Of a DNA stretch of 64,000 bases, positions 36,901 to 46,102 are shown piece after piece. Position 1 is the first letter of the stretch. Every line of letters begins with the position of its first letter. The notes below the pieces were generated by a model that saw nothing but the letters and a program-made list of their open reading frames with translations, did not search any database and had not been told where the DNA came from. Location: assembly GCA_000729835.1 (NCBI GenBank), contig JFHB01000014.1, positions 62,001 to 126,000 on the forward strand, read 5' to 3'. Made by a program: the position numbers and the translations under genes. This stretch comes from Atkinsonella hypoxylon. Taxonomy: Eukaryota; Ascomycota; Sordariomycetes; Hypocreales; Clavicipitaceae.

Positions 36901-36999
36901 TACTTCGTCATCTTCCCACTCCTCCCAGTCGTCCACATTCTGTTTATTACTCGGGGGGACCGCGAGGTGGTCCGTCTTTTCCATCGATGGCGTAGCCAT
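33949..36999 (-). CDS. Large fungal single-pass membrane protein with disordered cytosolic region and glycosylated C-terminal domain
   Basis: Single exon, 1016 residues. About 600 N-terminal residues are disordered and Pro/Ser-rich with many S-P and T-P sites, ending in a very basic stretch (GRRHKMERQRRRHEKED, later GREGRKRRRVW). One transmembrane segment (about 606-631: IWGGIMAVLLLIILLAVLLT) follows. By the positive-inside rule the N-terminal part is cytosolic and the last 385 residues lumenal or outside. That part has several N-glycosylation sequons (NLT, NGT, NDT, NQT, NTS) and ends with a Gly-rich, Cys-containing stretch (WINPHGSGNAKYGGFDGG). I recognise no catalytic motif. Fungal homologues are, to my recollection, often named 'glycoprotease family protein'; the true peptidase-M22-like gene here is the neighbouring QRI7. 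Confidence 0.85.
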   Translation of the reverse strand: MATPSMEKTDHLAVPPSNKQNVDDWEEWEDDEVITPIDAGEQVELCLPPTIYGHRNLKATSTRGSRLLAAKVRRVKSRQRQKAQNAKAGIRLITDMSAFQWNNHTANYGRSPMARTGKFVDAAALRALEGEPNSASVGNWNWLKKNDNNSKSPISATATKGDRSKDQELSPEDRPIVIGISLPPSDIQERGISPDTAVDGSQPLRPEPLRPEVALGKTHGAEDALIGVKSNAQKSAWSPDTPDTSFSFSPGRATSSIHSQAPMPNHYSKEEDLPPVPALPSSYEKTTSPTKIVSLDLGKSPVDESESGTPCTLFEEDGASSPPRRGKAKGRGFSPDSAGSRSHGWWDHVVTPFVDKTMSFSTLHQKSNSPKEQGRNDSWPHPHPHNQTIPASSKVLPVAIQAPIVRAPTPRRTPSPPLDAKQWGEKEEGLHAKANLLVAGPSTTTPPRIVVTRDSLGTTDCPPPYSPPQKPQGGKAIRYRAVFPPGHPLHSLFPPTPQPTSPGLGATMTSQGRSCDAAVDHTPALIRTQTPPIISEPLPVRPTGTFVPQEHAYLARGRRHKMERQRRRHEKEDIIARRAGGLWRGRGCIPSKGCFGRTGREGRKRRRVWMAIWGGIMAVLLLIILLAVLLTRHHGSPEVPSIWVNLTDFPPMPTGVLTVVGPDNTAAKSVCTEPSTLWSCSLPKEQQPFVAPYKPNQPMLVMQIQWDNGTSRSWDVPNGDAPTSVVRRAYSAASFAAALLRRAQSQFTPNPAAPKFKEMWFLGETTDDIKSAEKAGEPTPFYISLLKSVNDTAPGPQLTRRDSSPDIGNDTFKNLIPPPDVEPDGTSMPAVMMPNPVHQPVRLYDRGLPTEHYGFYTYFQRTIFLKSITIQNQTNDTIPLDQDGGCRKTEASYVVTWGETRLLVQIWTRLLGRNTSLLQPDGSKGVGGTGRLIRPGTMPYPVTITHDTHGGDVNKKLVWGRPVNDRLQVQNNSAIALIDEMGIGGTWINPHGSGNAKYGGFDGGTGGCKCEWVNWV

Positions 37000-39973
37000 A
37001 TTGAACGGGCGTTCGTCTCCGCTGACTCAATCAAGTTGCACGTTCGGTTCTGCTTGGTACTAAGCTGGTGGCTATCGATGGTGGTAATGCACAGATCACA
37101 GAGCAGACAACGGTCAACAGCACATGCAAGGGATGATTGTAATGAAGTGAATGACGGGATAAGAAATAAAAAGGAAAAAAAAAAAATAGAGAGCGAGCGT
37201 ATAGAAATGGTCGGTGCTCAAACGTGCTGTAAAGATAACTTGTGCCCAAGACCAAGTTAGCGATGTGAAATGCACAAGTGTGAGGCACGGCGAAATTGAT
37301 AATAACGTTAACGAAAGGAAAGACGAGGGCCAAAGGCTCAAACACAAACGAAACAGAGCTCTTTAGAGTGTGAGCGTGTATGAATAGGAAAAGAGGTGAC
37401 GATTGGAATCCAATTCAATAAGGGTAACAATGGCACACGACAATGGAAGTCTGGATAAAAGACACATCGGGGCCGAGCTTTGGTGGCACTCCAGGCCAGC
37501 CAGGCCAGCCCAAACCATTGCCGGTGTAACACATGGCAATGTTTACCCAGTAAACCTCCAGCTTCCTAGCGGTCTTCTAAATAAAGGAACCCCAGTGAGG
37601 CGCGTCTGTTCCTGGGTCTGATGTCGCCGTCTCAGTGTCTCAAGTGGTCTTGGATGGCTGTGGATGGTCGAAGTTGAGATCCCGGTCAGATGAAGGCGCT
37701 TAGAGACGTTGATGTTGCGATCTCATTGGTTGTCATTAGGCGCCATGATTTGCCGGGGTTTGGTTGGCTGGCTACCACGAACGGCCCGCGTGAGCAAGAC
37801 TTGGGCTACCCGGAACAAAAATATGAGACAACGATCGGCTTCACTCTTGCATGCGCCTAACCTACCCTAGGTATCTAGGTGGCTTCTGACCTTACGATGC
37901 CATGTGGATGTCTCGGAAACGTGTTTACGAGAGAGCGTCTGATTTCTGTACGTCTCTCGTCTGTACTAGTAACCTGCTTTAAATATGCAAGGGAATGACG
38001 CGTCAAGTATCGAGCGAAACCCTCCTTGAGTGCGCAACAATTTTTGAACACAGTAGTGACTAGACCTAGAGCGGAATAAAGTGGGCCATGCCAACCAGGT
38101 TGCGCTTGTTCGAAGCCTGGATTAATGAAGGCATCGATAAATATTGCTATTGATGACCGCTGCGAGAATCAAGGTCCTCAGTAACAAAGGTTGTTGCAAT
38201 CGGAGGCTGGGCCTTGCCTTGCTAGCAGAAGGTCTAAATACTTAGGACAAGAGTGTGCTAAGTACTTTTTTTCTAGTAAAACGTGTGTGCTAATACTTTC
38301 TTCTGCGCAAATATGGAAGAAGCGCGTTGCTGCGAGTTTGTGTATGCGAGTTTGTGTATTCGTACTAAGGCATTATTGAGCGAGCATTACTGGAAAGCCG
38401 GCACGACTTCGTTTGAAAGTAAAGTTCGACGGTTGCTTGGGGAGCGGTGGACTGGCCAAGACAAGGCCATAGTTACTAGCGTGCCATACATAATCTTTTT
38501 TATGTACACCAAGGTGCTTATCGGCTCCGACCTGGGTAGTATCTTAGCCCTACGAACCCTGGCCCAGGCACGTGACTCCGAGTGACCTGCATGCATGTAG
38601 CTGCTTTCGCAAACATTCCACGCTACGGAGTAGATCGCCACATAACTCGATTTTGGGTTGGCTAGCATGGCGATAATGGATCGGCAGCAACAGTTCCAAG
38701 CAATACCTTAACTTTAATGCAGATTCAGCCACATAACCGGCCCCACAACAACAAAGCTGTAATAGAGTACGCCCGTTGACTAGCATACGCTTCTCTATCA
38801 AGGAAAAAGACGGCGTCGTTTCGCTTCTTGTTTAGAGCCATAGTGTGGCAACGCCAAGACAGCTGGCTAAACTGTAAGGTTATTTCTCAAGGACTTTAAT
38901 GACGATGCCGTGCATCGCCAGTGGGGGGCTAAGCAGAGCCGCTACAGATGTGAGACTGACACTATACCCCTTTGCAATCCAGATGCTCACCAGTATTTCT
39001 ATTATCGTGCAATGAGTGCTACAGAAGAAGTACATCGAAGATACCTTATCTAATAGGTGTGTAAGAACTCTCGGTTCCTAGAGAGCCAGCTCGGAAGAAG
39101 AACGCCAGGGCAAACACGCTTAACGGTTCATCTACAGGCCCGGTATCCCGAGAAGATAATGTCGGCAGGACTATCCGCTCAACGCTCCTTGATGTCTAAT
39201 AAATAACACAATGAAGCTTCCCTTCCATGGCTGCAGCCAGACATCTCCCGGTTAAGAATAGTGTCGGCGCTGGACTGCCAGCACCCAGCAGTCAGCCAAT
39301 CGTCTGGCATCATCTGCGTAGCCAAGTGGTGGCTTTCTTTTCTAGATCAAGTTCAAGCTTGGGTTAATTAGCATCTTATCAGTGGACAGTTTCTCGTTAG
39401 CAGTTTATCGATTAGTGGCAATTGACTCCTTAATCAGTTAGCATCCTCATCGATCGAAATCATGGTGTCTGAATCTCCTTCGCAGCCCTAATGAAGGGGC
39501 ACATGTCTTCCCTTTTTAGGCTTAGCTTCTACTGCATAATCAAAAAAATCGCTACTTCGTACTCCGTACGGAATACTGCGCGTTAATTAGGAAGCACAGC
39601 TTCTATATAATAAACGCGGTTAGTAAAGTTCTATTAGATACTTCTTATTAAATTGTTTCGCTACTACTTAATAAAAATGTAACGTATTACAATATCAAGG
39701 CTAGTCGGTGCCGATAAGCTACACTTTTGTATCGGCCCGTGATACTTCACACGCTTGACCTTGTAAAGCTTCGGCATCCCCGAGGATCCTGGTAAACAGG
39801 CCTTCCGTTAGCAAACAAGTCTCTTTGGTACCCGCGATTCCCTTGTCTCTGCCCCCAAGGATCCGTGGAGCCCATATGGAGACTCGCGCACGGGTACTCG
39901 ATAGACTTATCTTAAACCTTAATCCTGTAGCTCTTTGTGGCCTAAGTATTCTACAGTATATATACTATACTAT
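37000..39973. other. Intergenic 3 kb leading into an AT-rich island
   Basis: No gene is supported. TACGGAGTA at 38624-38632 and the inverted TACTCCGTACGGAATAC at 39560-39576 are present. From about 39540 on, the DNA becomes AT-rich and looks mutated or decayed. A candidate solo LTR around 39060-39470 could not be supported. Confidence 0.5.
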
Positions 39974-40221
39974 AGCTTGAATTATTATGCAAGAAGAAGT
40001 ATCTTGTTTAAGAAGTAAAAGTAGAGCAGCTCCCGGTCCTTCTTACAATATGCCAGCACTCCCAAGTTTGGAGTTTCCGCTCTAGCTGACGTTTTAAAGT
40101 GATAAAGACTAATAGATTCGCTGAATTAGCCGAATTAGCCAGGAGTTGCTCATTGGAACAAGCTAACATCTAATTGGCTTCAACTACCCCTGTAAGTAGA
40201 TTTGTAAAATCACTCTTATGA

Positions 40222-40273
40222 TAGATTTTGGTTTTAGGTTTGTAAGGGGGCTGGCGGCTTTTTAGATCGACTT
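40222..40273. repeat. Short internal repeat, copy 1 (upstream of the unit A gene)
   Basis: A stretch from ATAGATTTTGGTTTTAGG through GGCTGGCGGCTTTTT recurs in diverged form at 41132-41180, so it sits on both sides of the first RNase-like gene. The matching place upstream of the unit B gene lacks it. Confidence 0.75.
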
Positions 40274-40480
40274 GTAGGCTTAGAGGTCACATTCTTATGT
40301 ACCTCATTTAAGTCTTTGATAGAGTTATGTACCATAGAAGAAGGATAAAGAGGACAGATCAATCGCTTTACTCAGTTTAATTTAGCTTCCTAGCGTTCTC
40401 TAGCATTAAACCTCTAGTTAATTCTCACCTAGACTTCTTTTGTGCTCTTTATTACTTTTATAACTACATACAAACTCACT

Positions 40481-41068
40481 ATGAGAATTGCCCGCATTTT
40501 CACGCCACTGCTGCTCAGCGTCAGCAGCAGCAATGTTGCCCTCGCCAATCTAATCAACCACTGGCTCCCGCGCTCTCCCAATTATGCCAAATCTGATGGT
40601 TCCGATCCTTCATTCAACGAAGTAACGTGCCCTCCGAGAGGTAGATTGGGGCGTTTTCAGAAATACCCTAGGCATACCTACCACCCTAAGGAACTCGCGG
40701 CAGCTTATATGGTAGCAGCTGAGCGCCACAATAACGGTACCACAGTTGGCCATGGCCAGGGTATATTTCCCTATAAAATCTCTATTTAAACACTTAGTTC
40801 TAACGGTTTTATCCTTATAGACAAATACCCCCGCAACCCTAGACTTTTCAATGAGCAGCTACCCACTGAGCTCCAATGCCGATGGCCCAGCAGCATAATA
40901 GAGTTCCCTATTCAGACCGACAATATTACATTTACTGACACATCGAATATTCTTTATGTTCCCGATCGTATTATCTTGACGTTTCAATCCGTGGACAATT
41001 TTTTTCGGTATGAACCCTGCGGTGTAATACGCCATCAGAGTGGATCTATCTTTAGCTGGTGTGGTTAA
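40481..41068 (+). pseudogene. Secreted RNase T1/F1-like protein, copy 1, interrupted by an in-frame TAA
   Basis: The frame runs 195 codons from an ATG with a signal peptide (ending ALA) to a TAA at 41066, but is broken by a TAA at codon 103 (40787-40789). The intact copy 2 has a Leu codon there, two bases different. Before and after the stop, the frame aligns with copy 2 without shifts and keeps four Cys, the EFPI, PDR and GVIRH blocks. So the break is a lone nonsense codon. The product as read is a 102-residue secreted fragment lacking the catalytic half. An intron spanning the stop is possible, but I see no good border pair. Its long 5' flank is shared with copy 2. Confidence 0.75.
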
Positions 41069-41131
41069 TAAAAACTTGGGCAGTATTGCCTTTTGCTGCT
41101 ACTAAAATCCACTAGTTATTTATATCTTGTA

Positions 41132-41180
41132 ATAGATTTTAGTTTCAGTTTTATAGGAGGCTAGTGGCTTTTACTCGACT
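41132..41180. repeat. Short internal repeat, copy 2 (between the two RNase-like genes)
   Basis: Diverged copy of the element at 40222-40273 (ATAGATTTTAGTTTC through GGCTAGTGGCTTTTA), followed by TACTCCGTA at the unit boundary. A weaker remnant follows the second gene near 42316-42360. Confidence 0.65.
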
Positions 41181-41188
41181 TACTCCGT

Positions 41189-42330
41189 AGCTTGAATTAT
41201 TATGTAAGAGGAAGTACCTTGTTTAAGAAGTAAAAGTAGAGTAGCTGCTAGTCCTTCTTACAATATACCGGCACTTTTAAGTTTAGAGTTTCCGCTCTAG
41301 CCGATGTTTCAAAGTGATTAATACTAATAGATTCAGTAGATTAGCCGGATGAGCCGGATGAGCCAAGAGTTGCTCATTGGAACAAGCTATTATCTGATTG
41401 GTCTAAACTACCCCTATAAGTAGACTTGTCAAATCACTCTTATGATAGATTTCGACTTGTAGGCTTAGAGGTCACATTCTTATACAGCTCATTAAGTCTT
41501 TAATAGTACTATGTAGAAGAAGGATAAATAGGACAGATCAATCGCTCTACTTAATCCAACTTAGCTTCCTAACGTTCTTCACCATTAAACCTCTAGTTAA
41601 GTTTTACCTAGACTTCTTTTGTGCTCTTTGTTACTTTTATAACTACATACCAACTGCCACTATGAGAATTGCCGGCATTTTCACGCCACTGCTGCTCAGC
41701 ATCAGCATCAGCATCAGCAATGTTGCCCTCGCCAATCCAATCAACCACTGGCTCCCGCGCTCTCTCGATGCCAAATCTGATACTGGCTCTGGTTCTGGTC
41801 CCAATCCTCCATTTAAGCCCATAAGTTGCCCTGCAAGAGCTAGAATAGGGCAATTTAAGGCATACCCTGCGCATACCTACTCCTCTGACGACCTCGCGAA
41901 AGCTCTTAACGCGGCAGCTACCCACCACAATGAGGGTAGCACAGTTGGCAAGGGTATATTTCCCTATAAAATCTCTATTCTAGCACTTAGCTCTAACGGC
42001 TTTGTCCTTATAGGCAATTTCCCTCGCAACCCTCACGCATTCAATGAGAATCTACCCCCTAGGCTCAACTGCAAATGGCCTAGCCGCGTACTAGAGTTCC
42101 CTATTCAGACCGACGGTAAAGAATTTACTGATAACTCAGATGTTCTTTCTGTTCCCGACCGTATTATTGTAACGTACATAATAGATAATGGAGATTTTCA
42201 TTATGACATCTGCGGTGTAATACGCCATATGAGTGGACGCGATTTTACCTTGTGTAAATAGAAACTTGGGCAGTATTGCCGTTTGCTACCAAAATCCACT
42301 AGTTAGTTATATGTGGTAGATTTTGATTAC
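41189..42330. repeat. Tandem segmental duplication, unit B
   Basis: Second unit of the direct duplication, carrying the intact RNase-like gene. Its right edge is approximate; similarity fades after about 42330. Confidence 0.85.
41662..42261 (+). CDS. Secreted guanyl-specific RNase T1/F1-fold protein, copy 2 (His40-equivalent is Tyr)
   Basis: Single exon, 199 residues. The signal peptide is about 25 residues, with a Ser-Ile repeat coded by a CAGCAT-type microsatellite. The mature part aligns by eye with RNase T1/F1: a helix (YSSDDLAKALNAAATHHN), then GSTVGKGIFPYKI against GETVGSNSYPHKY, EFPI with the Glu58 equivalent (E145), PDRIIV with the Arg77 equivalent (R167), and CGVIRHMSG with the His92 equivalent (H189). 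Cys 56, 137, 184 and 198 could form two disulfides. The His40 position is Tyr102, so activity may be lowered or changed. Role unknown: secreted nuclease, or an RNase-like effector of the RALPH type, is inference. It sits in an AT-rich duplicated segment. Confidence 0.8.
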   Translation: MRIAGIFTPLLLSISISISNVALANPINHWLPRSLDAKSDTGSGSGPNPPFKPISCPARARIGQFKAYPAHTYSSDDLAKALNAAATHHNEGSTVGKGIFPYKISILALSSNGFVLIGNFPRNPHAFNENLPPRLNCKWPSRVLEFPIQTDGKEFTDNSDVLSVPDRIIVTYIIDNGDFHYDICGVIRHMSGRDFTLCK

Positions 42331-42791
42331 TTGTGGGCTTACTGGGCCGACTTGATAGGCTTTAAGGTCATAAGGGGGAATCCAAACATCCAATAGATAG
42401 AGCACATGCACTCTTACGATACATAAGAGTGTTCTGCAATGCAAACATATCCCGTTGTGCTCGCGCCAGACGAAAGAACATTGGCAAATTGCTTCGGGCC
42501 ATTGGGAGCGGTCACATTGGCTGGTACCAAGCCCTAGCTAACAAAGGAGACGTCAAAACTAGTGCCGTCGTGGCTGGACCCATAATGCCATAATGCCATA
42601 ATGCCATGGTGGCATCTGTGCTAGTTCGTTTCAATTGATAGTAGTATAGTAAGCAAGTATTGCTATGCCTCAAATGCATACAATCTCCTCCTTCATTAAA
42701 AACCGTCAATGTAACAAGACGCTGCGCCCAGTGTTCACCATCACCAGGAAGGCGGGCAGTCGCTCGAGGGCAAGAGCGACCTCCCAACATT

Positions 42792-42844
42792 GCCGCCGCC
42801 GCCGCCGCCACCGCCCATCACCACCACCACCACCACCACCACCA
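42792..42844. repeat. GCC then CAC trinucleotide repeats
   Basis: A run of GCC triplets followed by about nine CAC triplets, noncoding here; creates spurious poly-Ala, poly-Pro or poly-His frames. Confidence 0.85.
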
Positions 42845-43624
42845 TACATACCTATGCATCATGTTCAAATGGACTAGCCAACTAATTAGCATCACCGCAC
42901 CATAATAGAGTTTTTGCACTTGTTTTGTGAGTTGCCTTTGCATGCCCTAGCATCATCGCCTGGATGATAGTCGTGACAGTCTCCTTGGTCTTGAGGGGAC
43001 GATGGGGGCGCGTGCCGAGAGCCATGCATACATCAGTTGCGGGTACGATACGGAAAATGGTTTTCCACAGGCAATCAGCTTTTGCGGTTAGAGAACCAAT
43101 GACTTTCGGATTCTGCCAACCTATTCCCGGCATTGTCTCATGTACGGAATATACAATACCGATATCGATTCAAGCATCATTGCTGGTAGAGGGGCTTCTA
43201 CGGAGTACACGACCAGAGATTTTGCAGTGTCCTCACTATCTTTGTTGTTGGAACAAGATCGGAGACAGCTGGCGGAATCTCAGATGCTAGGTTTTTGCTC
43301 CTGAATTCTGGTCGAGCGAAGGACGAAGGAAGGACGAGGGGGTGCCAGAGTCAGCCCATGGCATTATTTCAGCATCAGACAGACAAAAGTGCCGCCGGCC
43401 CCTCCACGTTCAACCGCACCGCGTCCAGCCAACCAGAGGTCCCAGCGGATGCGCCAAGTCTGCTATAGCCACTTTTCCATGACTTGGCTAATCTCACTTT
43501 AATTATGAACTTAATTAATACCTAGGGTTGCCCATGAGCATCAGCATCACCCCCGTATCCTCGTCTCTGACTGAAGCGAGACAGCCAAAGCGAGAAGGAA
43601 ACCCCCTACGAGCCCGAGAGTAAA

Positions 43625-43720
43625 GTGAAGAAGAGAGAGGGAAAAGAAAAAAAGAAAAAAAAAAAAGAGAGAGAGAGAGAGAGAAAGAAAGAAAGAAAGG
43701 GAGAAGAGGGAAAAGAGGCT
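43625..43720. repeat. Purine-rich low-complexity tract (GA, GAAA)
   Basis: Almost pure A/G for about 95 bases, including GAGAGA and GAAAGAAA runs, in the far 5' region of MNN10. Confidence 0.8.
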
Positions 43721-44393
43721 ACCTTCTCGCAACCAGGTGAGCGCGCTCCCTGTACTCTGGCGCTCTGGTACGACTGTGATCTGCTTGTGCCGCGTCTGGC
43801 TCCTGTTCCACCAAGTCTTCAGATTGCTACTTTGCGTGCCAGTCTCCTAGCAGGCTTGCTGCACCTTTTTTTTTTTTGACTCCATCTTCTTCTTCCCTCA
43901 TTTGCGACGCTGCGGCAGTCACAGCCGATTGCACTCCTCGTTTCCCACAAAGATAACGCCCCTGGTAAACGCGGGACGGCCGGACGAGATACCAAGTATT
44001 GCTTCTGTGTCTGCCTATCGGCTTAGCCACAGGTTGACCTTTTGCAGATACGTGGAGCTTTAGCTATCTTTTTCTCCTTTGGCTTCGTCACCACCGAGCG
44101 CTTTCGCCTCGACTCGCAGCTGCACTGATCCCAGTAGCCACCCGCCACCTGCCACTTTCGCGGATCATCCTACGCCACCACGTTATAATCCGATTCCACG
44201 ATTCAAACATTCAAGCTGGCTCCTCCAAAGTCGGTAGCCGGCTCCTCGAGCTCCGTTAACGACCGGCCCGTGGCCTCCCATCACCGTCGACGCTCCTCGG
44301 TTGGCGCTCAGACTTTGCGTGAGCAAAGATCTGGCAATTTTCTCGACATCCAACCTAGTAAGGCTAATAAAGCTCCACTCTCGCCTGTTCCCG

Positions 44394-44546
44394 GTACGTC
44401 TCAATCTCATCCTGACCGTCCAGATTGCCATCCTTGATTCGCAAATATTTGTGCGACGACGGGTGACATGTTGTGCCCCCTCCTTGATGCGCAAACCTGA
44501 CAGGTCCGTCAGACCAGACGCAACTAATGCTGTGAGCTCTATTTAG
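44394..44546 (+). other. Probable intron in the MNN10 leader
   Basis: GTACGT donor, ACTAAT branch-like site and TTTAG acceptor; splicing joins two open stretches in the same frame as MNN10. It also removes the only two upstream ATGs I see in this leader. Confidence 0.5.
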
Positions 44547-44563
44547 GCACACCTGCGACTCCA

Positions 44564-46102
44564 ATGTCCCTATCGCGTAGCCCTTCGCCTGTCCCTGGTG
44601 GTGGTGGCTGGTCGAGTCCTGGCTTGAACGCAAGCAGCGGTCGCTCAAGTCCTGCCAACGCTCCATCCTCCAGCACAGCATCTTGGGAATCTGCCAAGAT
44701 GCGCCATTTAGGCCCCAATGGCTACCCGTCTTTTCCGACACATAATCAAGGTTTCTTCGCCCGTCACATGCGACATCTCTCGAGTAGCCTCCCTCGATTC
44801 AACTCCAACCCTAGTGATACTCGCTTTGGGGGCAAGGATAAAGATGGCAGCCGACAGTGGCCTGGGCAGAATATACCTCTCGTCGGAAGAATACGATCCA
44901 TCTTCGGTCGAATGGGCCGCAAACTCAAAATCAGGCTATCAGTATGCCTGATTCTCTTGCTTTGCTTATACATCTTTTACCACTCTCGTAAGTCCCTTGC
45001 CTGAGCACTAATCCTTTGAGATTTGCAAAGATAGCTTCTTTTTCCGGTTCTGCTGACATAGTCATGCTTCAGCCCTTGTTTACTGGTATAGAAGAGCGAG
45101 CTGGGGCGGTGGTGGCTCAAAATTCGTCATTATTCTGGCCGCCAATGTTGGCGGAGGTGTTATGGAATGGAAAGGGGCTCGAGAATGGGCCATTGAACGT
45201 GACAGCGTACGAAACAAGCGAAAATACGTCTCCCGATGGGGCTACGACCTCGAAATCGTCGACATGAAAACTAGGAAGAAGTATGCCCACGAATGGCGAG
45301 AGAGCTGGGAAAAGGTGGATTACCTACGAAGCGCCATGCGAAAGTATCCCAATGCAGAGTGGTAAGTCGTTTTCCCGTCCAGGCTCTCCCGCGCAAACAA
45401 CTCAGCGACTAATGCAAGGCCTTGAAAACCAGGTTTTGGTGGCTCGATTTGCACACCATGATCATGGAACCCTCGTATTCGCTACAGAATCATCTTTTCA
45501 ACAACCTGGAAGAGCATGTGTACCGCGACATCAACGAATGGAACCCTCTCAATATTTCGCACCCGCTTACGTATCCGTATCTTGACAAATCCGCCACGAG
45601 CCCCGTTGGAGATGGCAACATCAATTCGGTCAATCTCCTTTTGTCGCAAGACTGTTCTGGTTTCAACCTCGGGTCCTTTTTCATGCGTCGCAGCGCTTGG
45701 ACCGAACGCATCATGGATATCTGGTGGGATCCAGTCGCGTACGAGCAGAAGCATATGGCTTGGGAGCACAAGGAACAAGATGCTTTGGAATTGCTCTATC
45801 AGAATCATGCTTGGATACGAGAACACACCGGTTTCCTCCCTCAACGCATGATCAATAGCTTCCCCCCTGCTGCCTGCGGCGACGGCTCAGGCAACAACAA
45901 CACTCGCTTCCACTACATTCAAGAGGACCGAGACTTTGTTGTGAACATGGCTGGATGTGAATGGGGACGAGACTGCTGGGGTGAAATGTACCACTACCGA
46001 GAATTCAGCTATTGGCTGAACAGGAATCCGTGGGAGCGCTTCAAGGAGGACTTTGTGGCTGTCATCTGGTGGAAGCTCACCGGAAAGTGGGTTAAGCTAT
46101 GA
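44564..46102 (+). CDS. MNN10: Golgi alpha-1,6-mannosyltransferase subunit Mnn10 (GT34 family)
   Basis: Type II Golgi glycosyltransferase of the mannan polymerase II complex, extending the alpha-1,6 backbone of N-glycans. Exons are 44564-44987, 45073-45361 and 45433-46102; frame kept, 460 residues. A Ser/Pro-rich cytosolic N-terminus is followed by one transmembrane anchor (about 122-141: IRLSVCLILLLCLYIFYHS). The GT34 domain shows KFVIILAANVGGGVMEW, RDSVRNKRKYVSRWGYDL, EWFWWLDLHTMIMEPSYS, NLLLSQDCSGFNLGSFFMR and EHKEQDALELLY. ATG 44564 is the first AUG in the likely spliced leader, but the leader is also open in frame upstream (44189-44393 joined at 44547), so a non-AUG N-terminal extension is conceivable. 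Confidence 0.92.

Larger units (their letters stand above)
39974..41188. repeat. Tandem segmental duplication, unit A (about 1.2 kb)
   Basis: Starts AGCTTGAATTATTATG and includes about 500 bp upstream, the RNase-like frame and about 120 bp downstream. It is directly followed by unit B, which begins with the same words. The units differ by many substitutions, mostly transitions, and a roughly 40-bp indel upstream of the gene. Confidence 0.9.
42331..44563. other. Intergenic 2.2 kb and MNN10 leader
   Basis: Holds CATAATGC x3 at 42581-42604, GCC and CAC trinucleotide runs at about 42792-42844, TACGGAGTA at 43199, and a purine-rich tract at about 43625-43720. From about 43900 to 44563 it is the probable MNN10 leader, with a likely intron at 44394-44546. 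No gene other than the MNN10 leader is supported. Confidence 0.5.

Noticed and set aside
38283..38585. 100-codon plus-strand frame in AT-rich DNA, considered as a transposase remnant
   Set aside because: No DDE, integrase or zinc-finger pattern visible; cannot be tied to a transposon family by eye.
39060..39470. Candidate solo LTR beginning TGTAAGAACTCTCGG
   Set aside because: The start resembles fungal LTRs, but I found no matching terminal repeat, target-site duplication or primer-binding site.
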